Source: CADDZO01 sp035294145 (GTDB lineage Bacteria > Chloroflexota > Dormibacteria > Dormibacterales > Dormibacteraceae). From it: DNA of 64,000 nucleotides. Within the stretch, counting starts at the first letter, position 1. Each line of letters begins with the position of its first letter. Made by a program: the position numbers and the translations under genes. Location of the stretch: contig DATGLL010000134.1 in assembly GCA_035294145.1 (NCBI GenBank), positions 7,932 through 71,931 on the forward strand, given 5' to 3'. The notes beneath the pieces were generated by a model that did not search any database, was not told where the DNA came from, and saw nothing but the letters and a program-made list of their open reading frames with translations. This document shows, piece after piece, positions 39,814-48,479 of the stretch.

Positions 39814-40263
39814 TGGGCGGCCGGGCGACAGATAAGGAAGGAAGAAGGAGCGGGAAGGGATGACGGAGAGGATCGCCCCGGTGGATCCCCTCCCACCCTT
39901 CTCGTCGGGCCGGAACCCAGGCTGGCTCAGGAAAGCCAGCCTGGGAACGGCCAAGGCTACCGGGGGGTGGGGCAGGCGCAGAGAAGGTCCCGAGAGGTGC
40001 GTGACCTCAGGCATGGAACGCACACCCGCGCAGCGGCCGGGGACGAGCCCTCAGCCGCCGCTCCAGCATCACACGCGCGAGAGACGCCAACCCCTGGGTC
40101 GGCGGACGATGGCAGGGTCGGGGTCGGGAAGGCCGCACGGCACAATGGAGCAGGAGATGGCCCGCCGGCCCGCGGCCGGCTGGGGCGAGACCAGGGAGGC
40201 CTGGGATCGTCGCGGGGTAGCTTCCCAGGCCCACCACGACCTCGTCGGTTCGCTTGCGCTTGA
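39814..40263. other. Gene-free divergent region of about 450 bp
   Basis: Lies between the trkA pair (-) and the small membrane protein/USP pair (+). The open frames here are compositionally shadow-like. The notable element is a perfect 12-bp inverted repeat at 39916-39945. Confidence 0.5.
39916..39945. repeat. Perfect 12-bp inverted repeat
   Basis: CCCAGGCTGGCT (39916-39927) and AGCCAGCCTGGG (39934-39945) with a 6-nt loop, in a divergent intergenic region and not at the end of any gene. It could be an operator or an RNA hairpin; no T-run on either side. Confidence 0.6.
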
Positions 40264-40269
40264 TAGGAT
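40264..40269 (+). promoter_or_regulatory. -10 hexamer TAGGAT for leaderless small membrane protein
   Basis: TAGGAT followed by exactly 9 nt and GTG 40279; no Shine-Dalgarno. Confidence 0.5.
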
Positions 40270-40278
40270 GGGCGCACC

Positions 40279-40467
40279 GTGCGCTTCCCCTTCACCTTCA
40301 TGGGGATCCTGTGCTTGGCCCTCGGCCTCTGGATCATGATCTTCCTCATGGTCCGCGGACCCGATGGCCCCGTGAGCGGCGGCATCGAGGTGGCGATGGC
40401 GTTCGTGCTGATCGCCTTCGGCTCCTGGGTGGTCTGGCGCAGGATCACAGGACGTGAGTCCAACTGA
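40279..40467 (+). CDS. Small two-helix membrane protein
   Basis: 62-aa protein with two hydrophobic helices (about residues 5-24 and 37-54), an Arg-Gly-Pro turn between them and a basic C-terminal end (WRRITGRESN). I do not recognise a family. It is co-transcribed with the universal stress protein (stop/start TGATG). Its GTG start and -10 box geometry indicate a leaderless transcript. A role as a small regulatory or membrane-anchor partner of the stress protein is possible but unproven. Confidence 0.65.
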   Translation: MRFPFTFMGILCLALGLWIMIFLMVRGPDGPVSGGIEVAMAFVLIAFGSWVVWRRITGRESN

Positions 40468-40916
40468 TGGTGGCAACCGGGCTGCGGATCCTGGTGGCCG
40501 TCGGTGGCCATCGGGTCGACGAGGAGACCGTGCGCCTGGCTTGTCGCCTGGCCCGCTCACGCCGCAACGGCAAGGATCAGGCCACCATCTACGCCGTGCA
40601 CGTGGTGGAGGTGAACCGTTCCCTGCCTCTGAGCGCCCCGGTGGAGAGTCAGGTCGAGGAGGGCGAGCGCATCCTCGACGCCGCCGAGCAGGTTGCGGCC
40701 GAGTTCCAGCTTGAGATCGAGACGGAGATCGTGCAGGCTCGCGAAACCGGCCCTGCCATCGTTGGGGAGGCCGACGAATGGCACGCCGACGTGATCGTGA
40801 TGGGCCTCCCCTACAAGCGTCGATTCGGTGAGTTCAACCTGGGAAAGACCGTGCCATACGTCCTGAAGAACGCGCCCTGCCGGGTGGTGCTCCTCCGCGA
40901 GCGGCTTGAGGCCTAG
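40467..40916 (+). CDS. Universal stress protein (UspA family)
   Basis: 149-aa cytoplasmic USP domain. N-terminal beta strand ILVAVGGHRVDEETVRLACRLA, a central variable loop, then VIVMGLPYKRRFGEFNLGKTVPYVLKNAPCRVVLL. The ATP-binding G-2x-G-9x-G(S/T) motif is only partly kept (GLPYKRRFGEFNLGKT), so nucleotide binding is uncertain. USP proteins often regulate K+ or other transporters, and a TrkA pair is encoded divergently nearby; this link is inference only. Confidence 0.85.
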   Translation: MVATGLRILVAVGGHRVDEETVRLACRLARSRRNGKDQATIYAVHVVEVNRSLPLSAPVESQVEEGERILDAAEQVAAEFQLEIETEIVQARETGPAIVGEADEWHADVIVMGLPYKRRFGEFNLGKTVPYVLKNAPCRVVLLRERLEA

Positions 40917-41190
40917 ACCAGCCCGGAGGCTTGAGGCCATCGGGGTGGCTGGGCATCGGGCCTCACGACGGGCAGAATCATGCCCCCCTCCCTCCGTCCC
41001 CTCAAGGGTCAGCTCGTCGGGCCGGTGTCTCCAAAGCATCCCGGTCCGGCCAGGGGAGATGAAGCGACGCCAGGCAACCTGGAGGTGAACTCTGAGATGG
41101 CCATCGCCACGGAGTGGAACGCTCGCCCCTCACTGGGGGCTCACCGCTAGCGCGGGGAGACGCGACGGCCCCGATCGATGCCGTCATGGC
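40917..41190. other. Convergent gap after the USP gene
   Basis: About 270 bp between the USP gene (+) and the small gene (-). No credible gene, terminator T-run or repeat was seen. Confidence 0.4.
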
Positions 41191-41499
41191 CTAGCCCCTT
41201 CGGCCAGCCCTCGGCCGCCGGCGCCAGCACCAGCGCAGAAACTCGGACACCAAGGGATGCCGCAGCCATCGATGCGCCCGACGCCATGGCAGCAGCGCCC
41301 CCTGGGTCTCGGCCCACCTGACCTGTAGATGCCGGACCACGTCCTCAACCTCCGCCTTCCCGGACCTTGCCGTCGCCACCAACCCTAGAGCACGTCGATG
41401 GGTGCGACGTGCAGCCGGCACCACCGTCACCAAGCTGGCGAAGACCGTCACGGCCCCTAGGGCCACCGCCGCCCGCGCGAACCAAATGGTCAGGTCCAT
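41191..41499 (-). CDS. Small membrane-anchored basic protein downstream of gyrA
   Basis: 102-aa protein with one N-terminal hydrophobic helix (FARAAVALGAVTVFASLVTVV, about residues 7-27) and a long, Arg/Trp-rich cytoplasmic tail containing a helical segment (KAEVEDVVRHLQVRWAET). Not recognised. It starts four bases after the gyrA stop and so belongs to the gyrA end of that operon. Real coding is favoured by the tight spacing and the membrane segment. Confidence 0.6.
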   Translation of the reverse strand: MDLTIWFARAAVALGAVTVFASLVTVVPAARRTHRRALGLVATARSGKAEVEDVVRHLQVRWAETQGALLPWRRAHRWLRHPLVSEFLRWCWRRRPRAGRRG

Positions 41500-41503
41500 G
41501 GCC

Positions 41504-44008
41504 TCAAGAGTGGTCAGCTCCGACCGGGGCCAGCGCCGCGACCTGATCGTCCGGGGCCACCCGCATCACGATCACGCCTTGGGTCTGGCGGCCGTACCGA
41601 GAGATGGACTGGACGTTGGTCCGCAGCACCATGCCGCTGGCGGTGATGAGCAGGATCTCCTCATCGGGGTTCAGGTCGGGGTTGGGGACCACCCGGAGCG
41701 CAGCGACCTTCCCGACCTTCGAGTTCACCTTGAAGGTGAACACCCCCTGGCCCCCTCGGTGATGGGTCGGGTACTCGCTCAACGGGGTGCGCTTCCCGTA
41801 GCCACGCTCGCTGACCACCAGCAGGTCGCTGTCGGGCGCGATCACGGCCATGCCCGCGACCAGGTCGCCGGAGGTAAGGCGCATCCCGATCACTCCCATG
41901 GTGTCGCGGCCCATCGGTCGCACCTCTCGCTCATGGAAGCGGATCGCCTTGCCCTGCTGAGAGGCGATCAAGACCTCGTCATCCCCGCTGGTTGGGGCCA
42001 CCCAAAGCAGCTCGTCGCCCTCCTGCAAGTTCATGGCGATCAAGCCGTTGCGGCGCACGTTCGCGTACTCGCTCATCGGCGTCTTCTTGATGTAGCCGCG
42101 GCGAGTGACCATGAGCATGTAACGAGCGTCGTCGTCGACCTCCGGCCGGACGAAGACAGCCGTGATCCGCTCGTTGGGGGCGATCTCGATCAGGTTGTTG
42201 ATGGGCTGGCCCTTGGCGGCCCGATCCCGCTCGGGGATCTCATGAACCCGCAACTGGAAGACACGCCCACTTTGGGTGAAGAAGAGCATCGAGGCATGGG
42301 TGTGAGTGCTGAGCAGGTGCTCGCTGTAGTCCTCCTCACGCGTCCCGCTCGGGGCCTCGGCTCCGGCCATGGGTCGCGCCCCCCGCCGCCCCACCCCACC
42401 TCGTTGCTGGGCTCGGAAGGTGCGCGACGGCTGTCGCTTGATGTAGCCGCGATGGGTCAGGGTGACGACCACCTCCTCGCGGGGGATGAGGTCCTCAGCG
42501 GTGAGCTCGGTAGGATCCTGGTCGGAGATCTCGGTCCGCCGCTCGTCGCCGTACTTCCTCGCGATCTCGCGCATCTCGGCGGCAATCAGCGCCCTCACCT
42601 TCTCGTCCGAGGCCAGGATCGACTCCAGCTCGCCGATGGTTCGCAGCACCTCCTGGTACTCCTCGTCGACCTTCTGTCGCTCCAGTCGGGTGAGGCGAGA
42701 GAGGGTGAGGGCCAGGATGGCCTTGGCCTGACGATCGGTCAAGCCGAACTGTCGCTGCAGCTCCTCGCTGGCGACCTCAGTGTTCTCGGCCGCCCGGATG
42801 GCAGCGATCACCTCATCGAGGTGGTCGAGGCAGATCTTGAGCCCCTCCAAGACATGGGCTCGCTCGCGCGCGCGGTCGAGGTCGAAGCGGGTCCGGCGAA
42901 GGATGACCTCACGTCGGTGGTCGATGAAGATCTGGACCATCGACTTGAGACCGAGCACCTGCGGTCGCTGGTCGACGATGGCCAGCATGATGACGCCAAA
43001 GGTCTGCTGCAGCTGGGTGTGTTTGTAGAGGTTGTTCAGGACCGTGAACGGGCGGGCCTCGCGCTTGAGCTCAATCACGATGCGCATCCCATGACGGTCC
43101 GACTCATCCCGCAGGTCGGCGATGCCCTCCAGCTTGCGTTCGCTGACCAGCTCGGCGATCTTGGCCACCAAATTCGCCTTGTTGACAGCGTAAGGGAGCT
43201 CGTCGATGATGATGCGCTCGCGGCCACTGGGGGCCTCCTCCAACGTGTGGCGGCCCCTGACGACGATCTTGCCGTGACCAGTGGCGTAGGCCTGTTTGAT
43301 CCCAGCCCGGCCCATGATGATCCCGCCGGTGGGGAAGTCAGGCCCCTTCACGAACCGCATCAGGTCCTCGCTGGTGGCCTCAGGGTTCTCCAACAAGTGG
43401 ATAACCGCGTCCGTAACCTCGCGAAGGTTGTGCGGAGGGATATTGGTGGTCATGCCAACCGCGATCCCGGAGGCACCGTTGATGAGCAGGTTAGGGATAC
43501 GGGCGGGGAGAACGACCGGCTCCTGCTTCTCGGCAGTGTAGTTGTCGACGAAGTCGACCGTGTCCTTGTCGATATCGGCCACCATCTCCGCCGCGATGGG
43601 TGCCATGCGAGCCTCCGTGTACCGCATGGCGGCTGGCGGATCACCATCGACGCTGCCAAAGTTGCCCTGGCCATCGACCAAGGGGTAACGAAGGGAGAAG
43701 GGCTGCGCCATGCGAACCAGCGCGTCGTACACAGCAACATCCCCGTGGGGGTGATAATCCTTGAGCACCTCGCCCACGAAGGCCGCGCACTTGCGATATC
43801 GAGAGCCTGGCGTGGCCCCCACCTGCTGCATGGCATAGAGGATCCGGCGCTGCACCGGTTTCAGCCCATCACGCGCCTCCGGGAGGGCACGGCTGATGAT
43901 CACGGACATGGCGTAGTCCATGTAGGAGGTCTGCATCTCCTCCAACAAGGACTTGCCTAGCACCGTGCCGATGCTCCCGTTCTGCGGCGGCGTCGAGTCT
44001 CCAGCCAT
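41504..44008 (-). CDS. gyrA: DNA gyrase subunit A
   Basis: Type-IIA topoisomerase subunit that cuts and rejoins DNA; with GyrB it introduces negative supercoils. 834 aa. Winged-helix region with HPHGD, the active Tyr130 in AAMRYTEARM, and the tower and coiled-coil domains. The C-terminal beta-pinwheel carries the GyrA-box-like QQRGGVGRRG (gyrase rather than ParC). The residue at the E. coli Ser83 position is Val (GDVAVYD). The start ATG 44008 lies four bases after the fabF stop with GAGGA/TGAGGA upstream; the longer frame overlapping fabF is rejected. Last large gene of the gyrB-plsX-fabF-gyrA cluster. Confidence 0.96.
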   Translation of the reverse strand: MAGDSTPPQNGSIGTVLGKSLLEEMQTSYMDYAMSVIISRALPEARDGLKPVQRRILYAMQQVGATPGSRYRKCAAFVGEVLKDYHPHGDVAVYDALVRMAQPFSLRYPLVDGQGNFGSVDGDPPAAMRYTEARMAPIAAEMVADIDKDTVDFVDNYTAEKQEPVVLPARIPNLLINGASGIAVGMTTNIPPHNLREVTDAVIHLLENPEATSEDLMRFVKGPDFPTGGIIMGRAGIKQAYATGHGKIVVRGRHTLEEAPSGRERIIIDELPYAVNKANLVAKIAELVSERKLEGIADLRDESDRHGMRIVIELKREARPFTVLNNLYKHTQLQQTFGVIMLAIVDQRPQVLGLKSMVQIFIDHRREVILRRTRFDLDRARERAHVLEGLKICLDHLDEVIAAIRAAENTEVASEELQRQFGLTDRQAKAILALTLSRLTRLERQKVDEEYQEVLRTIGELESILASDEKVRALIAAEMREIARKYGDERRTEISDQDPTELTAEDLIPREEVVVTLTHRGYIKRQPSRTFRAQQRGGVGRRGARPMAGAEAPSGTREEDYSEHLLSTHTHASMLFFTQSGRVFQLRVHEIPERDRAAKGQPINNLIEIAPNERITAVFVRPEVDDDARYMLMVTRRGYIKKTPMSEYANVRRNGLIAMNLQEGDELLWVAPTSGDDEVLIASQQGKAIRFHEREVRPMGRDTMGVIGMRLTSGDLVAGMAVIAPDSDLLVVSERGYGKRTPLSEYPTHHRGGQGVFTFKVNSKVGKVAALRVVPNPDLNPDEEILLITASGMVLRTNVQSISRYGRQTQGVIVMRVAPDDQVAALAPVGADHS

Positions 44009-44012
44009 ATCC

Positions 44013-45257
44013 TCAGTCCTCAAAGCGCTTGAGCACGAGGGTGCAGTTCTGCCCACCAAAGCCGAATCCGTTCGAGATCGCGATTCGGACATCAGCGCAA
44101 CGTGCCTGGTTGGGCACGTAGTCCAGGTCGCAGGTGGGATCTGGCGTCTCGTAGTTGATGGTGGGATGGATCATGCCCCGGTTTATGCACAGGAGCGTGG
44201 CCACAGCCTCCACCGCCCCCGCCGCCCCCAGCAGGTGTCCGATCATCGACTTGGTGCTGCTGATCGGCACCCGGTAGGCGTGGTCGCCCAAGGCCATCTT
44301 CAGAGCCCGGGTCTCGGCTGTGTCGTTGAGCGGGGTTGAGGTCCCATGGGCGTTGACGTACTCGACCTCCTGCGGCGTGAGGCCAGCATCAGCCAGGGCG
44401 TTGGTGATGCAGCGGGCCGGCGCGCTCCCGCTCTCGTCCGGGGCCACGGCATGGAAGGCATCGTTCGTGATGCCAAAGCCGACGATCTCCCCTAGGATGC
44501 GGACATCACGACGCATGGCGTGCTCCAGGGACTCGAGGACCAGCACCGCCGCCCCCTCGCCGGCCACGAACCCGTCACGGTGGGCATCGAAGGGGCGGCT
44601 GGCCTTCTCAGGGGCATCGTTGCGGGTCGACAAGGCGCGGATGGCGTTGAAGGAGGCGATTCCCACCCGGCAGAGAGAAGCCTCAGTGCCCCCAGCCAGC
44701 ATCACATCGGCGTCGCCACGCTGGATGATGCGGAAGGCGTTGCCCAACGAGTGCGTGGAGGCGGCGCAGGCGGTGGTGACCGTGGCGTTGGGCCCCCTGG
44801 CGCCGAAGACCATGGCCAGCTGCGCGGCGGCGATGTTCGGGATGACCATGGTGGCGAAGAGCGGGTGCATACGCCCGGTCGCGAGGTAACGATGGGCATC
44901 GTCGGTGATCATGTCGAAGCCACCGATCCCGGTGCCCATCTCTACCCCAACCCGGTAGGGATCCTCAGCCTCCATGTCAAGCCCAGCGTCATCGATCGCT
45001 TGCCTACAGGCCGCCAGCGCCAGCTGGACGAAACGGGCCGTGCGCTGGGCCAGCCGTCGGTCCATGTGGTTGGCGGGATCGAAATCTCGCACCTGGCAGG
45101 CGAACTTGGTGGTCAACTGCGAGGTGTCGAACCGCTCGATGACACTGGCGCCGCTGCGCCCCTCGATCAACGCCTCCCAGAACTCGTCGACCGTGTTCCC
45201 GATTGGGTTGACGGTGCCCATACCGGTCACAACGACCCTCCTGCCGTCCCTGCTCAT
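44013..45257 (-). CDS. fabF: 3-oxoacyl-ACP synthase II
   Basis: Condensing enzyme extending acyl-ACP with malonyl-ACP in fatty-acid synthesis. 414 aa. Thiolase-fold with the nucleophilic Cys in VTTACAASTHSLG, catalytic histidines in VNAHGTSTPLND and TKSMIGHLLGAAG, and the C-terminal GFGFGGQN motif. ATG 45257 is preceded by GGGAGG at a good distance. It follows plsX with a 34-bp gap and precedes gyrA by four bases. No acyl-carrier protein, fabD or fabG gene accompanies it. Confidence 0.96.
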   Translation of the reverse strand: MSRDGRRVVVTGMGTVNPIGNTVDEFWEALIEGRSGASVIERFDTSQLTTKFACQVRDFDPANHMDRRLAQRTARFVQLALAACRQAIDDAGLDMEAEDPYRVGVEMGTGIGGFDMITDDAHRYLATGRMHPLFATMVIPNIAAAQLAMVFGARGPNATVTTACAASTHSLGNAFRIIQRGDADVMLAGGTEASLCRVGIASFNAIRALSTRNDAPEKASRPFDAHRDGFVAGEGAAVLVLESLEHAMRRDVRILGEIVGFGITNDAFHAVAPDESGSAPARCITNALADAGLTPQEVEYVNAHGTSTPLNDTAETRALKMALGDHAYRVPISSTKSMIGHLLGAAGAVEAVATLLCINRGMIHPTINYETPDPTCDLDYVPNQARCADVRIAISNGFGFGGQNCTLVLKRFED

Positions 45258-45291
45258 ACACGGCCTCCCGGGAACGGTTGCTGCAGCGGCC

Positions 45292-46284
45292 TCACCTTGT
45301 CAATGCCTCTCGAATCTTACCGACCAGGTTGACCTCGACCGCCTGGGCGGCAACCCAGACAGCGTTCTCGACGGCCCGTGCGTCCGAGCGTCCATGGGCC
45401 ACCACCACCACCCCATCGATGCCCAACAGCGGCGCGCCACCGAACTCTCGCCAGTCGAGCCTTCGCCGGATTCGACCCACCTGGGAACGAATCAGAAGAC
45501 CACCCAGCTTGCCCGCTACCGAGCGCGGGATCTCCTCACGCAGGACGCTGAAGAGCAGCTCCGCCGTGGCTTCGGCCATCTTGATGGCCACGTTGCCGAG
45601 GAACCCGTCCGCGACCACCACATCGGCTGCCCCCGCCAGCACATCTTTGGGCTCAAGGTTGCCCACGAAGTTCAACCGAGCCCGCCGTAGACGCTCGTGC
45701 GCCTCGCGGACACGCTCGTCCCCTTTGGTCTCCTCCTCACCATTGCTGAGCAGGCCCACCTTGGGCTGGGGCCGCCCCAAGATCCGCTCGGCGTAGACCG
45801 AGCCCATGGAGGCGAACTGCACCAGGAAGTCCGGGCGGCAGTCCACATTGGCACCCACGTCCAGAAAGTAGGTCGGCCGCCCACGGGTGGGGAGCACCGT
45901 GCCCAAGGCCGGGCGGGCGACCCCGCGGACCCGTCCCTGGATGAGCAGGGCTGCCGCCATGACCGCGCCCGAGTTGCCAGCTGAGACCCAGGCATCGACC
46001 TCGCCGCGGCTGCAGAGCCGCGCGCAGACGCAGAGCGAGGCGTCCGGCTTGGAACGGACCGCCTGGGCCGGATGCTCCTCCATCCCAATCACCTCGCTTG
46101 CAGGGACCAGGCGGAGGTGTGGATGGTCCTCCAGCAGCGGTCCCAGCCGCTCCGGCTGGCCGACCACGGTCACATCCAACCCCCGCTCCGCCGCCCGGGA
46201 GGCACCCAGCACCACCTGCTCGGGCGCGTGGTCGCCACCCATGCCGTCGATCGCGATGCGAAGCCGGGGCGTCGACTGGCTCAG
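45292..46284 (-). CDS. plsX: Phosphate acyltransferase PlsX, probable CTG start
   Basis: Makes acyl-phosphate from acyl-ACP for phospholipid synthesis; peripheral membrane. About 330 aa. Conserved blocks: RIAIDGMGGDHAPEQVVLGA at the N-terminus, VIGMEEHPAQAVRSKPDASL, VDAWVSAGNSGAVMAAALL, LDVGANVDC and VVVADGFLGNVAIKMAEATA. The first ATG (46242) falls inside the conserved IAIDGMGGDH strand. No ATG, GTG or TTG lies between it and the gyrB stop, so CTG 46284, two bases after that stop, is the likely coupled start. Assembly error cannot be excluded. Confidence 0.9.
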   Translation of the reverse strand: MSQSTPRLRIAIDGMGGDHAPEQVVLGASRAAERGLDVTVVGQPERLGPLLEDHPHLRLVPASEVIGMEEHPAQAVRSKPDASLCVCARLCSRGEVDAWVSAGNSGAVMAAALLIQGRVRGVARPALGTVLPTRGRPTYFLDVGANVDCRPDFLVQFASMGSVYAERILGRPQPKVGLLSNGEEETKGDERVREAHERLRRARLNFVGNLEPKDVLAGAADVVVADGFLGNVAIKMAEATAELLFSVLREEIPRSVAGKLGGLLIRSQVGRIRRRLDWREFGGAPLLGIDGVVVVAHGRSDARAVENAVWVAAQAVEVNLVGKIREALTR

Positions 46285-46286
46285 GG

Positions 46287-48245
46287 CTAGATGTCGAGGT
46301 TGCGCACAGCTTTGGCGTGCGCCTGGATGAACTTCTTGCGTGGCTCCACGTCCGAGCCCATGAGCTTCTCGAAGATCTCGTTCACCGCCGCGGCATCCTC
46401 AATCTCGACCTTCAGCAGGGTCCGGGTCGCCGGGTTCATGGTCGTCTCCCAGAGTTGCTCAGCGTTCATCTCGCCGAGGCCCTTGAAGCGACTGACCTCA
46501 ACCCCCTTCGTCCCCAGGCGCCTGACCTCCCGGTCCCGCTCCTCATCGCTGTAGGCCCACCTCGTCTGCTTGCCCTTGGTGATCTTGTACAGAGGCGGCT
46601 GCGCCATGTACACGTGCCCGCGCTCGATCAGCACGGGGAAGTACCGGTAGAACAAGGTCAGCAGCAGCGTCCGGATGTGGGAGCCGTCCACGTCGGCGTC
46701 GGTCATGGCCACGATCCGGTGGTAGCGCAGCTTCTCGTATTCAAACCGGTCCCCGACGCTGGTTCCGAGTGCCGTGATCAGGTTCCGGATCTCCTCCGAG
46801 GTGAGCGCCCGATCCAGGCGGGACTTCTCGACGTTCAGGATCTTCCCTCGCAAAGGAAGGATGGCCTGGGTGCGCCGGTCACGGCCCGCCTTGGCGGTCC
46901 CCCCGGCCGAGTCCCCCTCAACGATGAACAGCTCGCAGTTGCGTGGATCCCGGTCCGAGCAGTCGGCCAGCTTGCCGGGGAGGGTCGAACTTTCCAGGAA
47001 TGACTTCCGCTGGACCAGGTCACGGGCCTTACGCGCCGCCTCCCGAGCCCGGGCAGCGGTCAGGGCCTTCTCGATGATCCGCCGCCCCTCTCCGGGATTC
47101 TCGTCCAAGAACTGGCCGAGAGCGTCGGTGAGCACGGTCGATACCTGGCCCTGGACCTCGGGGTTTCCGAGCTTGGTCTTGGTCTGTCCCTCGAACTGCG
47201 GTTCGAGCAGCTTGACGCTGACCACAGCCGTCAGGCCCTCGCGGACATCATCACCGGTCAGGTTGGGATCCGAGTCCTTGAGCAGTCCTGCCTTACGTGC
47301 ATACCGGTTCAGCACGTTGGTGAGCGCGGAGCGAAAGCCGGTGAGATGGCTTCCGCCCTCAGCGGTGTGGATGTTGTTGGCAAAGGCCTGGACGTTTTCG
47401 ACGAAGGTCTGGTTGTACTGCAGGGCGATCTCGATCTGGGTGGACTCCACCTCCCGATCGACATAGAACGGCACCTGATTGATCAGCCCCTTACCACGGT
47501 TCAGGTAGCGAACGAAGGAGAGGATGCCGCCTTCGAAGTAGAAAGTGTACGGATAGCCAAGCTCTTCGTCGACCAGGACCAGCGTCAGGCCCTTGTTCAG
47601 GAAGGCCATCTCCCGCAAACGATGACGGATGACCTCGCGGTCGAAGCGGGTGTCCTGAAAGACCTGGCGATCGGGCCAGAAGCGCACCACGGTGCCACGG
47701 CGGTCGCTGTCCCCGACCACGCTGACCGGCTGCTGCGGCGTGCCACGCTCGTATTCCTGGAAGTACTCCTTCCCATCGCGGTGGACCCAGACCTGGAGAC
47801 GCTCCGACAGGGCATTGACGACCGACATGCCCACCCCGTGCAAGCCCCCCGAGACCTTGTAGCCACCTCCCCCGAACTTGCCCCCAGCGTGCAGCACGGT
47901 GAGGACGACCTCAAGGGTGGAACGCCGCTCGGTGGGATGCACACCGACCGGAATGCCACGACCGTTGTCGGCCACGGACACACTTCCGTCGGCATGAAGC
48001 GTCACGACGATCCGGTCGCATTCGCCAGCAAGCGCCTCGTCGACCGAGTTGTCGACGATCTCCCAGATCAGGTGATGCAACCCACGGCTGTCGGTCGAGC
48101 CGATGTACATGCCCGGCCGCCGGCGCACCGGCTCCAAGCCCTCCAGAACCTGGATCTGCTCGACGTCGTAGGCCACGTCAGCGCCGAGAGGGCGAAGCCT
48201 TGCTTTCCTTCCGGCCGGTGGCAGTCCTTGAGACGGGGCCCTCAT
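46287..48245 (-). CDS. gyrB: DNA gyrase subunit B
   Basis: ATPase subunit of gyrase, 652 aa, the short form without the E. coli insert. GHKL ATPase motifs: EIVDNSVDEALAG, VADNGRGIPVGVHP, the ATP-lid segment KVSGGLHGVGMSVVNALS and the QTK loop GQTKTKLGN. The TOPRIM domain has LFIVEGDSAGG and MTDADVDGSHIRTL, then RFKGLGEMNAEQLWETTMNP. ATG 48245 is preceded by GGAGG at a good spacing. The downstream genes plsX and fabF separate it from gyrA. A TAGAAT -10 box and a tandem repeat lie upstream. Confidence 0.97.
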   Translation of the reverse strand: MRAPSQGLPPAGRKARLRPLGADVAYDVEQIQVLEGLEPVRRRPGMYIGSTDSRGLHHLIWEIVDNSVDEALAGECDRIVVTLHADGSVSVADNGRGIPVGVHPTERRSTLEVVLTVLHAGGKFGGGGYKVSGGLHGVGMSVVNALSERLQVWVHRDGKEYFQEYERGTPQQPVSVVGDSDRRGTVVRFWPDRQVFQDTRFDREVIRHRLREMAFLNKGLTLVLVDEELGYPYTFYFEGGILSFVRYLNRGKGLINQVPFYVDREVESTQIEIALQYNQTFVENVQAFANNIHTAEGGSHLTGFRSALTNVLNRYARKAGLLKDSDPNLTGDDVREGLTAVVSVKLLEPQFEGQTKTKLGNPEVQGQVSTVLTDALGQFLDENPGEGRRIIEKALTAARAREAARKARDLVQRKSFLESSTLPGKLADCSDRDPRNCELFIVEGDSAGGTAKAGRDRRTQAILPLRGKILNVEKSRLDRALTSEEIRNLITALGTSVGDRFEYEKLRYHRIVAMTDADVDGSHIRTLLLTLFYRYFPVLIERGHVYMAQPPLYKITKGKQTRWAYSDEERDREVRRLGTKGVEVSRFKGLGEMNAEQLWETTMNPATRTLLKVEIEDAAAVNEIFEKLMGSDVEPRKKFIQAHAKAVRNLDI

Positions 48246-48361
48246 CTCTGCCTCCGGGGGTCGCAGACCACCACCAGGACCGTCTGGAGCGGATGCCCTC
48301 CCAGCGTTGTGGGACTCAAGAGGCGACTACTGGGAACATGAACGACGTGGTAGATGCACCA

Positions 48362-48367
48362 ATTCTA
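48362..48367 (-). promoter_or_regulatory. -10 hexamer TAGAAT for gyrB
   Basis: TAGAAT (48367-48362 on the minus strand) would give a leader of about 110 nt before the gyrB ATG. No good -35 box is seen. The tandem 20-bp repeat lies 39-78 bp further upstream. Confidence 0.45.
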
Positions 48368-48405
48368 CCGGATCGGCCATTATTCTGATGATCGCGCGCG
48401 ACCTC

Positions 48406-48445
48406 AGAGTAAAGGATCCGTCCCAAGAGTAAAGGATCCGTCCCA
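48406..48445. repeat. Two head-to-tail copies of a 20-bp sequence upstream of gyrB
   Basis: Identical copies of AGAGTAAAGGATCCGTCCCA at 48406-48425 and 48426-48445, directly abutting. They lie between the gcvPB stop (48480) and the gyrB promoter. The sequence is less GC-rich than its surroundings. A regulator-binding site or a slippage duplication are both possible. Confidence 0.85.
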
Positions 48446-48479
48446 CGCCATCCCCTCGCGGACCGTCCATCCCCCGCGG

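Noticed and set aside
44009..44092. Extended gyrA start overlapping fabF
   Set aside because: The extra 28 residues have no GyrA homology, and ATG 44008 has a good ribosome-binding site right after the fabF stop.
46611..46616. Other CACGTG cores (for example in gyrB, cobN and glycosyltransferase genes) as further parS sites
   Set aside because: Their flanks do not match the TGTTNC/GNAACA arms; only 50102 and, partly, 53669 do.
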